A DNA stretch of 64,000 nucleotides from an uncultured Bacteroidales bacterium. Lineage in GTDB: Bacteria; Bacteroidota; Bacteroidia; Bacteroidales; UBA932. Under the pieces are notes generated by a model, which was not told where the DNA came from, did not search any database, and saw only the letters and a program-made list of their open reading frames with translations. The stretch spans positions 1 to 64,000 of the forward strand of contig CALUQB010000007.1 of NCBI GenBank assembly GCA_944322815.1, given 5' to 3'. Shown one piece after another: positions 34,381-42,915 of this stretch (its first letter is position 1; every line of letters starts with the position of its first letter). A program made the translations under genes and the position numbers.

Positions 34381-34852
34381 GGAAAGGACAGGGACGATAG
34401 TCGTTCCGAATGACGTGTTTTTCGCGCATGTATGCGAAAGTCTGGCTGGAGGCCTGTCCGTGACTTTTACTGTGAAAGGGTACAGCATGTTCCCGTTCCT
34501 GCGTAATGAAAAGGACAGAGTCTGTCTGAAACCTTCCGATGGTAACGGATTGCAGACAGGGGATGTGATACTGTTCAGATATCACGGAAGATACATTCTC
34601 CACAGAATATATTCAGTGGAGAAGACACATGACGGATGTCCGCTCTATAAGACCATGGGGGACGGGAATGTGAAAGGGACGGAACATGCGCGTCCCGAAG
34701 ATATCGCAGGGGTGATGGTGAAAAGGATGACTCCGGAAGGGAAAGTATGGGACTGCAGTTCCGGAACATGGAAGAGCTTTTCTTCGCTGTGGCGCAGGCT
34801 GCTTCCTGTCAGGAGGCTATTGCTGGCGGTCTTCAGACGTATTCTCCGTTGA
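34370..34852 (+). CDS. S24/S26-like peptidase (Ser-His type)
   Basis: 160 residues. The catalytic Ser39 is in VKGYSMFPFL (35-44), followed by DRVCLKP and GDVILFRYHGRYILHRI (64-80); a His (78) takes the place of the Lys used by LepB-type enzymes, as in SipW/ER-type signal peptidases. No N-terminal membrane segment; a basic amphipathic C-terminus (residues ~135-160) may bind the membrane. Last gene of the PqqD operon, starting inside the HPrK-like gene. It may process the exported peptide, but the substrate is not seen. Converges on pth with a 36-bp overlap. Confidence 0.8.
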   Translation: MEDKERTGTIVVPNDVFFAHVCESLAGGLSVTFTVKGYSMFPFLRNEKDRVCLKPSDGNGLQTGDVILFRYHGRYILHRIYSVEKTHDGCPLYKTMGDGNVKGTEHARPEDIAGVMVKRMTPEGKVWDCSSGTWKSFSSLWRRLLPVRRLLLAVFRRILR

Positions 34853-35440
34853 CGGCTTTACGTCGGCAGGTTTCGGTTTCGTGTTGAATGTGTTCATGGC
34901 CCTGTCCGGACCTACTGTGGCGAAAGCCTTGATGCCTGCGATGACTCTTTCGCATATTTCCGGCATCTGTTTTCTCTCGTCTTCGCTCAGTTCCCCGAGT
35001 ACGAAATCTATCTGACCGCCGCGGCTGAAATTGTTGCCTATGCCGACACGGATCCGGGCATATTCCTGGCTGCCCAGCATTTCCGTAATGTTCGTCAGTC
35101 CGTTGTGCCCTCCGGCGCTGCCGTTCTTCCGCATGCGGAGTGTGCCGAACGGGAGATTCAGGTCATCCGAAATGATGATGATATGGTCCAGAGGAAGTTT
35201 CAGTTCATTCATCCAGTACCTGACGGCTTTCCCGCTCAGGTTCATGTATGTGGACGGTTTGAGAAGGGTGAACTTGCGTCCCTTGAATGATATTTCCGCC
35301 GTACTTCCGTATCTTCCAGACTGGAAAACAGTATTGGATGCCTGAACCCAGGCATCCAATACCATAAAACCCATGTTGTGTCTGGTATTTGAATATTCTG
35401 CGCCGATGTTTCCCAATCCGGCTACCAGAAAGTTCTCCAT
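34817..35440 (-). CDS. pth: Peptidyl-tRNA hydrolase
   Basis: 207 residues. The enzyme recycles tRNA from peptidyl-tRNA dropped by ribosomes. Key motifs: VAGLGNIGAEYSNTRHNMGF (6-25, catalytic His at 21), KPSTYMNLSGKAV (~61-73), ISDDLNLPFG (~89-98, Asp) and GSAGGHNGLTNI (~107-118). The C-terminal ~20 residues are a hydrophilic tail beyond the usual end. The 3' end overlaps the S24-like gene on the other strand by 36 bp. It follows L25, 20 bp downstream. Confidence 0.96.
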   Translation of the reverse strand: MENFLVAGLGNIGAEYSNTRHNMGFMVLDAWVQASNTVFQSGRYGSTAEISFKGRKFTLLKPSTYMNLSGKAVRYWMNELKLPLDHIIIISDDLNLPFGTLRMRKNGSAGGHNGLTNITEMLGSQEYARIRVGIGNNFSRGGQIDFVLGELSEDERKQMPEICERVIAGIKAFATVGPDRAMNTFNTKPKPADVKPSTENTSEDRQQ

Positions 35441-35460
35441 ATACCTCCGGCTTCAGTCAA

Positions 35461-36033
35461 TTAAGCGTTCTGCGCCTGTGCTGTAGCACGGGTAGCCCTA
35501 ACCGAGCAGATGATGGTACCCTTAGGCGATACTATGTTGATGTTGTCATAGTGGAGGTCGCCTGCCACGATCTGCTTGCCGATCATCAGGTGTGTGGTAT
35601 CCACTTCGAGACTGTCAGGCAGATTCTCTATGAGAGCGCTGACGCGGAGCTTGCGGGAAGAAACCAGAAGCTTGCCGCCGAGCTTGACACCCTCTGAGTG
35701 ACCGGTGATCACTACAGGTACGTCTATCACTACCGGCTTGTCATCGGAGATGGCGAGGAAGTCCACATGAAGAGCTTCGTCGGTAACAGGATGCCACTGC
35801 ACTTCGTGAAGCACGGCCTTGAACTTCTTTCCATCGTTGAGCTCGAGTTCCACGATGTAGGAATTAGGAGTGTGGGTAAGTGCTTTCAGATCTTTGGCCG
35901 ATACCGTGAAGAGCACGTTCTCGATGCCTGAACCGTAAATGTTGCAAGGTACGAGTCCCTGCTTGCGGATGCTTTTTACTGTGGCCTTGTTGCCTGCCTC
36001 GCGGACAACGCCTTTCAATTCAATGTGTTTCAT
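35461..36033 (-). CDS. rplY: Ribosomal protein L25 (Ctc/TL5 form)
   Basis: 190 residues: the N-terminal L25 5S-rRNA-binding domain (KGVVREAGNKATVKSIRKQG, then VPCNIYGSG) plus the extended C-terminal TL5 domain (FLAISDDKPVVIDVPVVITG). It belongs to the 50S subunit's central protuberance. First gene of the rplY-pth unit, with -7 box at 36113-36120 and a leader of about 70 nt that contains two short stem-loops. Confidence 0.95.
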   Translation of the reverse strand: MKHIELKGVVREAGNKATVKSIRKQGLVPCNIYGSGIENVLFTVSAKDLKALTHTPNSYIVELELNDGKKFKAVLHEVQWHPVTDEALHVDFLAISDDKPVVIDVPVVITGHSEGVKLGGKLLVSSRKLRVSALIENLPDSLEVDTTHLMIGKQIVAGDLHYDNINIVSPKGTIICSVRATRATAQAQNA

Positions 36034-36061
36034 GTCCTTAAATTTGAAAATGTGTTACTCA

Positions 36062-36104
36062 GTCCGTTGCCGGACCCCATTGCACCAAAAGCCCTTCGGC
36101 TTTT
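36062..36104 (-). promoter_or_regulatory. rplY 5' leader with two stem-loops
   Basis: On the minus strand the leader opens with AAAAGCC-GAAG-GGCTTTT (36104-36087) and then GTCCG-GCAA-CGGAC (36075-36062), a stem with a GNRA loop. The predicted transcription start lies just before the first hairpin. Such leaders in ribosomal protein genes can carry autoregulatory sites; here only the structure is seen. Confidence 0.4.
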
Positions 36105-36112
36105 AGGGGCTG

Positions 36113-36120
36113 CAAATATA
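36113..36120 (-). promoter_or_regulatory. -7 box (TATATTTG) for rplY-pth
   Basis: Minus-strand TATATTTG, 80 bp upstream of the L25 ATG at 36033. Confidence 0.55.
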
Positions 36121-36121
36121 A

Positions 36122-36162
36122 GAAAAAAACCGATATCAAAGCTTTTGATGCCGGTTTTTTTG
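36122..36162 (-). terminator. Terminator of the clostripain-like gene
   Basis: A-tract, stem CCGGCATCAAA/TTTGATATCGG (with internal mismatch) and T-tract, read on the minus strand 35 bp after the stop at 36197. Its symmetry (A7 and T7 flanks) lets it work in both directions. Confidence 0.75.
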
Positions 36163-36196
36163 TATTTTCCTGCCTTTCAGACTTGTGCGGCTTCCG

Positions 36197-37477
36197 TCAG
36201 TCGGAGATCCATCCGGTCGCCTGATTCCATTTGAAGCCTTTGTAATAACTGTTCAAATACTCCTGTATCGAGCCGGATACGGAGTTCGGCAGATACATGC
36301 TCAGACCGCAGTATGTGTCTATCTTATGGTTGATAAAGTACTCTGTGTGGTTCTTGTACAGGACGCAGTCGTCCAGTACGGCATCCACTTCGGCCATTTC
36401 GTCTTCGGATGATACCTGGGCGAGTATGTCGCGGAGATCGTAGAAATAGCGTGACTGGTAGTTAAGACTCTGGACCTGTGACAACTGTATTTCCGGAAGC
36501 AGATCGGCATGGCTGTCGAATATGTCTGCACAGACATTTGCGAGAGGGTCGAGCTTGCCGCAGTCCACTACCGAGATGAGGGCCGACCTGTACTGTCCGC
36601 TCTGCGAATTGTAGTGATCGAAATAGTCTTCTGCCACTCCGATCAGGTTTGAAGGGCTCTCATCCAGCAGCCGGCTGATGATATTCGTATATACCATGCC
36701 GTCAGCCAGGATTTCTTCGGAAGAAAATACCAGGTATCCGCACTTGTCCTTCAGTTCGTATGCTATCTCTATCCCTCCGGTCAGGCAGGCATCGAAGACG
36801 ATATAGTGGAGTCTGAAAGGAATGGCTGCAGCGAAGTCCATGGCATCCATCTCGTTTTTTGTATATGCATCCTGTCCTATGCTTCTTTCGGGTTTCCCAG
36901 CCGAAGATGTGCCGTCATCGGAAGATGCGGAGTATGTCGTAAGCGAGAAGTTGGGCGGAAGCCACCCTGTGGAGTGGGATGAGAATATCATTCCGTATTC
37001 ACTTGCCGGGAAATATTTCCTCACGTATTCCAGTACCTCCGTCAGGGTCTTTGTGTCGACTGCCCTGGTTTCTTCGGGCCATGTCCTTACAGTATCCCTC
37101 ACTGTCTTTCCGTCCCTGTTCCTGAACAGGCGGATCAGGCAAGGGGGATTGTCCGTACGGTAGTCATAGTCGGATACGGAGTGATGTGCGAATACCAGCA
37201 GATTGTCGCTATATCCGAAATTGTCGGGAAGATAATTTTCGCAGATGTCGTCTATGTCATCGCGTAAGGCCGACGACAGGTTGTTGTACCCGGCCGAGTA
37301 TACGAGCAGCGTCCTTTTTGCGTTTTCCGATGGCTGTCTGGTCGCAGGACTTCCGTGATTGTTCCAGAACCTTCTCTGGTAGGCAAAGTCCGGATCCAGG
37401 CCGTCTCCGCATGAGGTTGTTGTCAGGATGACAGCCAATACGGATGATATTATCGCTATGGTATTCCTTGTTTTCAT
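36197..37477 (-). CDS. Clostripain-family (C11) cysteine protease lipoprotein
   Basis: 426 residues. Lipoprotein signal with lipobox TTTSC, Cys at 23. The C11 fold is shown by TLLVYSAGYNNLSSAL (~56-71), the catalytic His168 in IFSSHSTGW and catalytic Cys231 in VFDACLTGG. Clostripain relatives cleave after Arg/Lys; Bacteroidota have many as surface lipoproteins. No prodomain nicking site is evident. It is divergent from the DPP III-like gene, with -7 boxes for both in the 181-bp gap. Cellular role unknown; outer-surface protein turnover is plausible. Confidence 0.88.
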   Translation of the reverse strand: MKTRNTIAIISSVLAVILTTTSCGDGLDPDFAYQRRFWNNHGSPATRQPSENAKRTLLVYSAGYNNLSSALRDDIDDICENYLPDNFGYSDNLLVFAHHSVSDYDYRTDNPPCLIRLFRNRDGKTVRDTVRTWPEETRAVDTKTLTEVLEYVRKYFPASEYGMIFSSHSTGWLPPNFSLTTYSASSDDGTSSAGKPERSIGQDAYTKNEMDAMDFAAAIPFRLHYIVFDACLTGGIEIAYELKDKCGYLVFSSEEILADGMVYTNIISRLLDESPSNLIGVAEDYFDHYNSQSGQYRSALISVVDCGKLDPLANVCADIFDSHADLLPEIQLSQVQSLNYQSRYFYDLRDILAQVSSEDEMAEVDAVLDDCVLYKNHTEYFINHKIDTYCGLSMYLPNSVSGSIQEYLNSYYKGFKWNQATGWISD

Positions 37478-37532
37478 CTTAATGATTGTTTTCCTTCCGG
37501 CGGAAAGTGAATCCCGGTCCCCGGAAGTTTTG

Positions 37533-37540
37533 CAAAACTA
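37533..37540 (-). promoter_or_regulatory. -7 box (TAGTTTTG) for the clostripain-like gene
   Basis: Minus-strand TAGTTTTG, 55 bp upstream of the ATG at 37477. Confidence 0.5.
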
Positions 37541-37571
37541 CGTAAATTTTCCGAAAGTTTTGAAATTTTAT

Positions 37572-37579
37572 TACTTTTG
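37572..37579 (+). promoter_or_regulatory. -7 box (TACTTTTG) for the DPP III-like gene
   Basis: TACTTTTG followed by GCAGG, 79 bp upstream of the ATG at 37659. Confidence 0.5.
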
Positions 37580-37658
37580 CAGGATGGGCATATTCTTGTG
37601 TCAGACAAGATATGGCCCGGCACCGGAACAATGAAATTGTTAATATTATTAATGGAAA

Positions 37659-39665
37659 ATGAGTAAGGTAAGACAAATGATGGCAATGATGGGAACGGCA
37701 GCCATGCTGGCATCCTGCGGAGACGGAGGGCAGAAACCTCAGGGGGATTTCAAATACCTGATAGACGAATTCGCTGATCTCAAGATCATGCGGTATCAGA
37801 TCCCGGGATGGGACGAGCTTTCCCTCAGACAGAAAGAGTACGTGTACCACCTCGGAGAAGCCGCCAAATACGGCCGGGATATCATCTGGATGCAGAACTG
37901 TGAAGTGAACCTTCCTATCAGGAAGGCAGTCGAGACTGTCATAGACAAATATGAAGGGGACAGGGACAGCAAGGACTATCAGGATTTCCTGGTTTATGCG
38001 AAAAGGCTTTTCTTCAGCAACGGCATTCATCATCATTATGCGGAAGACAAATTCTTCCCAGACTGTTCCCGGGAATATTTCAGGTCCCTGCTGGAATCCA
38101 CAGGCCAGGCAGATGATGCAGACATGCTTCTGGACTGGATATACAACCCGGACGTTTTCCCTCAGCGCAAATCCATGGACAAGTCCGGAGATATCGTGGC
38201 TGAATCAGCCGTGAATTTCTATGACAATGTCACACGTGCCGAAGTGGAGAAATTCTACGCGGACATGGCAGATCCGGATGACCCGCAGCCGATATCATAC
38301 GGTCTGAACAGCAAACTGGTGAAAGGGGACGACGGGGTGATCCGCGAAGAAGTCTACAGGATAGGCGGACTTTACGGGCCTGCACTCGAAAAGATTGTCG
38401 CGGAACTCGGGAAAGCCAGGGCTTTCGCGGAGAACGCGACACAGGAGAAATACATAGACCTGCTCATGGAGTATTACCGCACAGGTGATCTGAAACTCTG
38501 GGATGCATACAATATCGAATGGGTGAACGACACTCTCGGTACCGTAGATTTCGTGAACGGTTTCGTGGAGGACTACAATGATCCGCTCGGCAGGAAAGCC
38601 ACTTGGGAAGGTCTGGTGAACATCAAGGACCATGCAGCTTCGGCCAGGACTGAAATCATCAGCGAAAACGCCCAGTGGTTCGAGGATCATTCTCCGGTGG
38701 ACAGCAGATTCAAGAAACCGGTCGTGAAGGGAGTGTCCGCCAAGGTGATAGACGCCACCACTCTGGCAGGAGACTGCTATCCGTCCACTCCGATAGGAAT
38801 CAATCTCCCTAATGCCGACTGGATCAGGCGGGACTACGGATCGAAATCCGTCACTATCGCGAACATCACCCACGCTTATGATCTGGCAGCACAGGAATCG
38901 CCTAACAGTACCCTGAAAGAGTTCGCATGGTCGGAAGAGGAAGTGGCCGCAGCGAAGAAATACCTTACTCTCACCGATGAAATCCATACGGATCTTCACG
39001 AATGTCTTGGACATGGCTCTGGCCAGCTTCTCCCGGGGACTTCAGCCAATGCTCTCGGAGAGTACAGTTCCACTCTCGAGGAGACACGTGCCGACCTGTT
39101 CGGACTTTATTATATCGCCGACCCGAAACTCGTGGAACTCGGTATCCTTCCGGATTCCGAGGCATGGAAGCCGCAGTATTCGAACTATATCAGGAACGGT
39201 CTGATGGTGCAGTTCACCCGTGTCGAGCTTGGAAAGAAGAATACGGAGGCACACATGCAGAACCGCAAGCTTATCGCCGAGTGGTGTTACGAGGCAGGGC
39301 AGGCTGACAATGTGATAGAAAAGAAAGTCCGTGACGGCAAGACTTATTTCGTCGTAAATGACTATGACGCGCTGCGCGGCCTGTTCGGAAAGCTTCTGGC
39401 GGAAGTCCAGAGGATCAAGTCGGAAGGTGACTATGAAGCAGGGAAGGCTCTGGTGGAGAAATATGCCGTCAATATCGATCCTGAACTCCACAAGGAAGTG
39501 CTCGAAAGGTATAAGGCCCTGAATCTCAAGCCATACGGCGGATTCGTGAACCCTGAAATCATTCCGGTGGAAAAGAACGGCAAGATAGTGGACTACAGGG
39601 TGGAATATCCTACGGACTATCTGGGCCAGATGATGGAATACGGCAGGAAATATTCGACGCTCTGA
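37659..39665 (+). CDS. Dipeptidyl peptidase III-like metallopeptidase (M49), lipoprotein
   Basis: 668 residues. Lipoprotein signal with lipobox MLASC, Cys at 20. Zinc site HECLGH (HExxxH form typical of family M49) near residue 446 and the downstream EETRADLFGLYYI (~470-482) with the third zinc ligand. Dipeptidyl peptidase III removes dipeptides from the N-terminus of oligopeptides; the Bacteroidota enzymes are of this length. The lipid anchor implies periplasmic or surface peptide degradation. xerD starts right after it (1 bp between). Confidence 0.93.
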   Translation: MSKVRQMMAMMGTAAMLASCGDGGQKPQGDFKYLIDEFADLKIMRYQIPGWDELSLRQKEYVYHLGEAAKYGRDIIWMQNCEVNLPIRKAVETVIDKYEGDRDSKDYQDFLVYAKRLFFSNGIHHHYAEDKFFPDCSREYFRSLLESTGQADDADMLLDWIYNPDVFPQRKSMDKSGDIVAESAVNFYDNVTRAEVEKFYADMADPDDPQPISYGLNSKLVKGDDGVIREEVYRIGGLYGPALEKIVAELGKARAFAENATQEKYIDLLMEYYRTGDLKLWDAYNIEWVNDTLGTVDFVNGFVEDYNDPLGRKATWEGLVNIKDHAASARTEIISENAQWFEDHSPVDSRFKKPVVKGVSAKVIDATTLAGDCYPSTPIGINLPNADWIRRDYGSKSVTIANITHAYDLAAQESPNSTLKEFAWSEEEVAAAKKYLTLTDEIHTDLHECLGHGSGQLLPGTSANALGEYSSTLEETRADLFGLYYIADPKLVELGILPDSEAWKPQYSNYIRNGLMVQFTRVELGKKNTEAHMQNRKLIAEWCYEAGQADNVIEKKVRDGKTYFVVNDYDALRGLFGKLLAEVQRIKSEGDYEAGKALVEKYAVNIDPELHKEVLERYKALNLKPYGGFVNPEIIPVEKNGKIVDYRVEYPTDYLGQMMEYGRKYSTL

Positions 39666-39666
39666 T

Positions 39667-40548
39667 ATGCTGTCACCGCGGCAGATAATCCCGGAGTACG
39701 GTTCTTATCTGAGGATAGAGAGGTCCATGTCGGAAAACACGGTATCGTCTTATGTTTCCGACCTGTCGCTTTTCTTCGACCATGCCGGAAAGGCTCCTGA
39801 AGAAATCTCTGCCGATGACATAGTGGCATATTTCAGTGACCGTCGGTCAATATCCAAAAGAACGCAGGCGCGCATATTGAGCGCCTTGCGTTCTTTTTTC
39901 AATTATCTGATACTGGAAGGCTATATCACCGACAATCCGTGCGATCGGGTCGATGCTCCCAAGACAGGCCGCAGACTCCCGGGAGTGCTTTCTGTCGATG
40001 AGATAAACGCAATGATCTCCTCGGTGGTTACCTCTTCATGGACAGGACTGAGGGACAGGGCCTTGCTGGAGGTGATGTACGGTTGCGGACTCAGGGTATC
40101 GGAGGCCGTGACTCTGAAGATATCGGATATTTTCTTCAGGGAAGGTTTCGTGCGCATCATCGGAAAGGGTGACAAGCAAAGGCTGGTCCCGCTTGGAGAC
40201 ATGGCATCTGAGGCTCTGGAGAGTTATCTGCAGGCCAGGCCTGAGCCTGATGACCCGAATAATTCGGATTATGTATTTCTGAATGTCCGAGGAAGCAGGC
40301 TGTCCCGAGTCTCGGCTTTCAATCTGGTGAAAAGCGCCGCCATGGCTGCAGGGATAACGAAGACTATCTCGCCGCATTCACTCAGGCATTCGTTCGCTAC
40401 CCATCTGATAGCCAACGGTGCGGATTTGAGGGCGGTGCAGGAGATGCTCGGCCATGAAAGCATACTGACTACGGAGATTTATACGCACATAGATCCGGCC
40501 ACATGGCAGGCTGTCATACTCAGATACCATCCCCGCTCTCATGATTGA
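39667..40548 (+). CDS. xerD: Tyrosine recombinase XerD
   Basis: 293 residues, normal XerC/D size. An N-terminal core-binding domain (~5-90) and a catalytic domain with Arg in YGCGLRVSEAVTL (~139-151), HSLRHSFATHLI (~239-250), GHESILTTEIYTHID (~262-276) with the nucleophile Tyr. XerCD resolves chromosome dimers at dif. Its place right after the peptidase gene, with no phage or transposon genes near, supports the housekeeping XerD rather than a mobile integrase; a second Xer is not in this window. Overlaps the convergent SulP gene by 10 bp. Confidence 0.93.
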   Translation: MLSPRQIIPEYGSYLRIERSMSENTVSSYVSDLSLFFDHAGKAPEEISADDIVAYFSDRRSISKRTQARILSALRSFFNYLILEGYITDNPCDRVDAPKTGRRLPGVLSVDEINAMISSVVTSSWTGLRDRALLEVMYGCGLRVSEAVTLKISDIFFREGFVRIIGKGDKQRLVPLGDMASEALESYLQARPEPDDPNNSDYVFLNVRGSRLSRVSAFNLVKSAAMAAGITKTISPHSLRHSFATHLIANGADLRAVQEMLGHESILTTEIYTHIDPATWQAVILRYHPRSHD

Positions 40549-42248
40549 GAGCCGATATATTCGTTGGCTTTGGCCAGAGCCGGAATGATATGAGGGAAAA
40601 TATAATCTGTCCCTATTTCCGTGTCCAGCCCGAACTTGTGCAATGTAGCTCTGACTTGAGGATTTACTCCTGACAGAATGACGCGGATGCCTCTTTTTTC
40701 TGTTCTCTGACAGAAATTCCGCAGGTTTCTGATTCCGGTAGAATCCATAAACGAGACTTTTCTCATTCTGACAATCCTGACTTTTATCCCGCTTTTCCGG
40801 CCTTCCTCAAGTTCTTCGAGCCTGCTTGCCAGTCCGAAGAAGAAAGGGCCGTCAATCTCGTAGACTTCCACTCCTGAAGGAATATCGAGAAATTCAGTGT
40901 CATCTGTCCTGACAGTTTCTTCATCTTCCGTGGCGGCGATATGATCATCATCCAGCACTTTGATGGATGAAGTTTCCATGACACGTTTTACAAACAGCAC
41001 TACCGCGAGCAGGACACCCACCTCTATGGCCACAGTCAGGTCTACGAGGACTGTCAGGAAAAATGTGATAAGAAGTACTGCCACATCAGACCTGTCTGCC
41101 TTGAGCAGATAACGGAAAGTGCGCCACTCGCTCATGTTGTACGCCACTACGACAAGGATTGCCGCAAGGCAGGAAAGCGGAACGTATATTACATAGGGCA
41201 TAAGGAAGAGATAGATCAGCAGAAGCACTGCCGCATGCACGATGCCTGTTACCGGGGACTTCCCGCCGTTGTTTATGCCGGCCATGGTTCTGGCGAGGGC
41301 TCCGGTCGCAGGAATACCGCCGAACAGCGGTGCTATGATATTGGCTATGCCTTGTCCTATCAGTTCCGTATTGGAGTCATGCCTATGTCCTGTCACGCCA
41401 TCGGCTACCATGGCTGCAAGCAATGATTCGACAGCGCAGAGTATCGCTATCGTAAAGGCCGGTGACACCAGTTCCTTTATTGTATCATAATCGAATTGCG
41501 GAGCCGTGGGCTTTGGCAGAGGAAGTCCCTCCGCGAGTTCAGGAAATTTTGAGCCGATGGTCGCGAATTCCATTCCCGCGAATCTGCCCAGAAGAAGCGA
41601 TGCGGCGGTAGCCAGGACAAGGGCGATGAGGGAGCCTGGGATCTTTTTGTTGAATTTTCCCCAGAATATTATCACCAGCAGGCAGCACAGGCTCATGACG
41701 GTCTCCGCCGGATCGGCTGACCCGATATTGGTTATGTAACATGTCCATTCAGGTATGAACCCGGAAGGTACCTGTACATCAAGTCCTATGAAATCCTTTA
41801 TCTGTGTGGAAAATATTGTCAGGGCTATTCCGCTGGTGAACCCGACGACGATAGGATATGGTATGAACTTGAAAATGGCTCCCATACGGCACAGTCCCAT
41901 CACTGCCAGTATCACCCCGGCCATGATGGTGGCTATGATCAGTCCCTGCATCCCGTATTGGGCGACTATGCCGGACACTATGACGATGAATGCTCCGGTC
42001 GGGCCTCCGATAAGATACCTTGAGCCTCCGAACATTGAAACGAGAAATCCCGCTACTATGGCTGTTATAAGCCCCTGCTGCGGTGAAACTCCGCTTGCGA
42101 TACCGAAAGCTATCGCCAGCGGCAAGGCTATTATGCCGACAATCACGCCGGCCGCAAGATCAGAAGCGAATATCGACCGGCTATATCGTCCTTTTTTGAA
42201 AAGGGTGAAAAATTTAGGCCGGAAAGTTTTTCCAAGATCAAATTCCAT
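40539..42248 (-). CDS. SulP-family anion transporter with STAS domain
   Basis: 569 residues from ATG 42248 (MEFDLGKTFRPKFF); the frame stays open upstream but would run into tdk. About 12 hydrophobic segments: DLAAGVIVGIIALPLAIAFG (~27-46), YLIGGPTGAFIVIVSG (~76-91) and the C-terminal-half ALARTMAGINNGGKSPV. A STAS domain (residues ~440-560) carries VSFMDSTGIRNLRNF with the conserved Ser. SulP carriers take up sulfate, bicarbonate or dicarboxylates, often with sodium; the substrate is not readable. 31 bp downstream of tdk. Confidence 0.92.
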   Translation of the reverse strand: MEFDLGKTFRPKFFTLFKKGRYSRSIFASDLAAGVIVGIIALPLAIAFGIASGVSPQQGLITAIVAGFLVSMFGGSRYLIGGPTGAFIVIVSGIVAQYGMQGLIIATIMAGVILAVMGLCRMGAIFKFIPYPIVVGFTSGIALTIFSTQIKDFIGLDVQVPSGFIPEWTCYITNIGSADPAETVMSLCCLLVIIFWGKFNKKIPGSLIALVLATAASLLLGRFAGMEFATIGSKFPELAEGLPLPKPTAPQFDYDTIKELVSPAFTIAILCAVESLLAAMVADGVTGHRHDSNTELIGQGIANIIAPLFGGIPATGALARTMAGINNGGKSPVTGIVHAAVLLLIYLFLMPYVIYVPLSCLAAILVVVAYNMSEWRTFRYLLKADRSDVAVLLITFFLTVLVDLTVAIEVGVLLAVVLFVKRVMETSSIKVLDDDHIAATEDEETVRTDDTEFLDIPSGVEVYEIDGPFFFGLASRLEELEEGRKSGIKVRIVRMRKVSFMDSTGIRNLRNFCQRTEKRGIRVILSGVNPQVRATLHKFGLDTEIGTDYIFPHIIPALAKANEYIGSQS

Positions 42249-42279
42249 ATCGTATTTATCGTATTTTCTGAAAAAAGTT

Positions 42280-42867
42280 TCAGTTATCCGTACTGTCGGA
42301 GTCTTTCCTGACAGCTTCGTTGTAGCAGTGTCTGCAGAGTGGCTCATATACGTCCTTTTCACCGAGAACCACCAGATCCCCGTTCTTTGAAAGACGGTGC
42401 GAGTTGTTGGCAGGGCTTCCGCACTTCACGCAGATGGCATGTACTTTCTGTACGTCTTCCGCGACGGCCATCAGTGCCGGCATCGGTCCGAACGGCATAC
42501 CTGCAAAATCAGTATCCAGTCCTGCTATTATCACCCTGATGCCCCTGTTCGCCAGAGTCTGGGCCACTTCCACAATGGTGTCGTCGAAGAACTGCGCTTC
42601 ATCTATTCCTACCACATCCACATCGCTGGATAGCAGCAGCATGCTGGCAGGCGTGTCTATCGGGGTCGACGGAATACTGTGGAAATCATGCGAAACTACC
42701 TGGTCATCGGAATATCTGACATCGATGGCCGGTTTGTAGATTTCCACTTTCTGGTTGGCAAACTGTGCCCGTTTGAGCCTTCTTATGAGCTCTTCCGTCT
42801 TTCCTGAAAACATGGAACCGCAGATCACCTCGATGGAGCCTGCTTTTTTTACACATTCTGAAAACAT
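42280..42867 (-). CDS. tdk: Thymidine kinase (type II)
   Basis: 195 residues from ATG 42867 ([17 protein letters not shown]). P-loop [15 protein letters not shown] (~16-30), the Walker-B-like [10 protein letters not shown] (~86-95) with catalytic Glu, and a zinc-binding CVKCGSPA...CRHC ribbon at the C-terminus. It phosphorylates thymidine in the salvage pathway. The frame extends to 42906, but the -7 box at 42894-42901 falls there, so 42867 is preferred. Divergent from rsmI. Confidence 0.95.
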   Translation of the reverse strand: MFSECVKKAGSIEVICGSMFSGKTEELIRRLKRAQFANQKVEIYKPAIDVRYSDDQVVSHDFHSIPSTPIDTPASMLLLSSDVDVVGIDEAQFFDDTIVEVAQTLANRGIRVIIAGLDTDFAGMPFGPMPALMAVAEDVQKVHAICVKCGSPANNSHRLSKNGDLVVLGEKDVYEPLCRHCYNEAVRKDSDSTDN

Positions 42868-42872
42868 TTCAC

Positions 42873-42880
42873 TAAATTTG
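42873..42880 (+). promoter_or_regulatory. -7 box (TAAATTTG) for rsmI
   Basis: Plus-strand TAAATTTG, 35 bp upstream of the ATG at 42916. It lies just upstream of the tdk start codon. Confidence 0.5.
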
Positions 42881-42893
42881 CATTTCGGGGATG

Positions 42894-42901
42894 CAAAGAT
42901 A
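42894..42901 (-). promoter_or_regulatory. -7 box (TATCTTTG) for tdk
   Basis: Minus-strand TATCTTTG, 26 bp upstream of the tdk ATG at 42867. Together with the rsmI box at 42873-42880 this makes face-to-face promoters whose 5' leaders overlap. Confidence 0.55.
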
Positions 42902-42915
42902 GACAAATTTTACTC

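Noticed and set aside
39667-40548. Integrase of a mobile element
   Set aside because: Size and motifs fit XerD, and the neighbours are housekeeping genes without attachment-site repeats.
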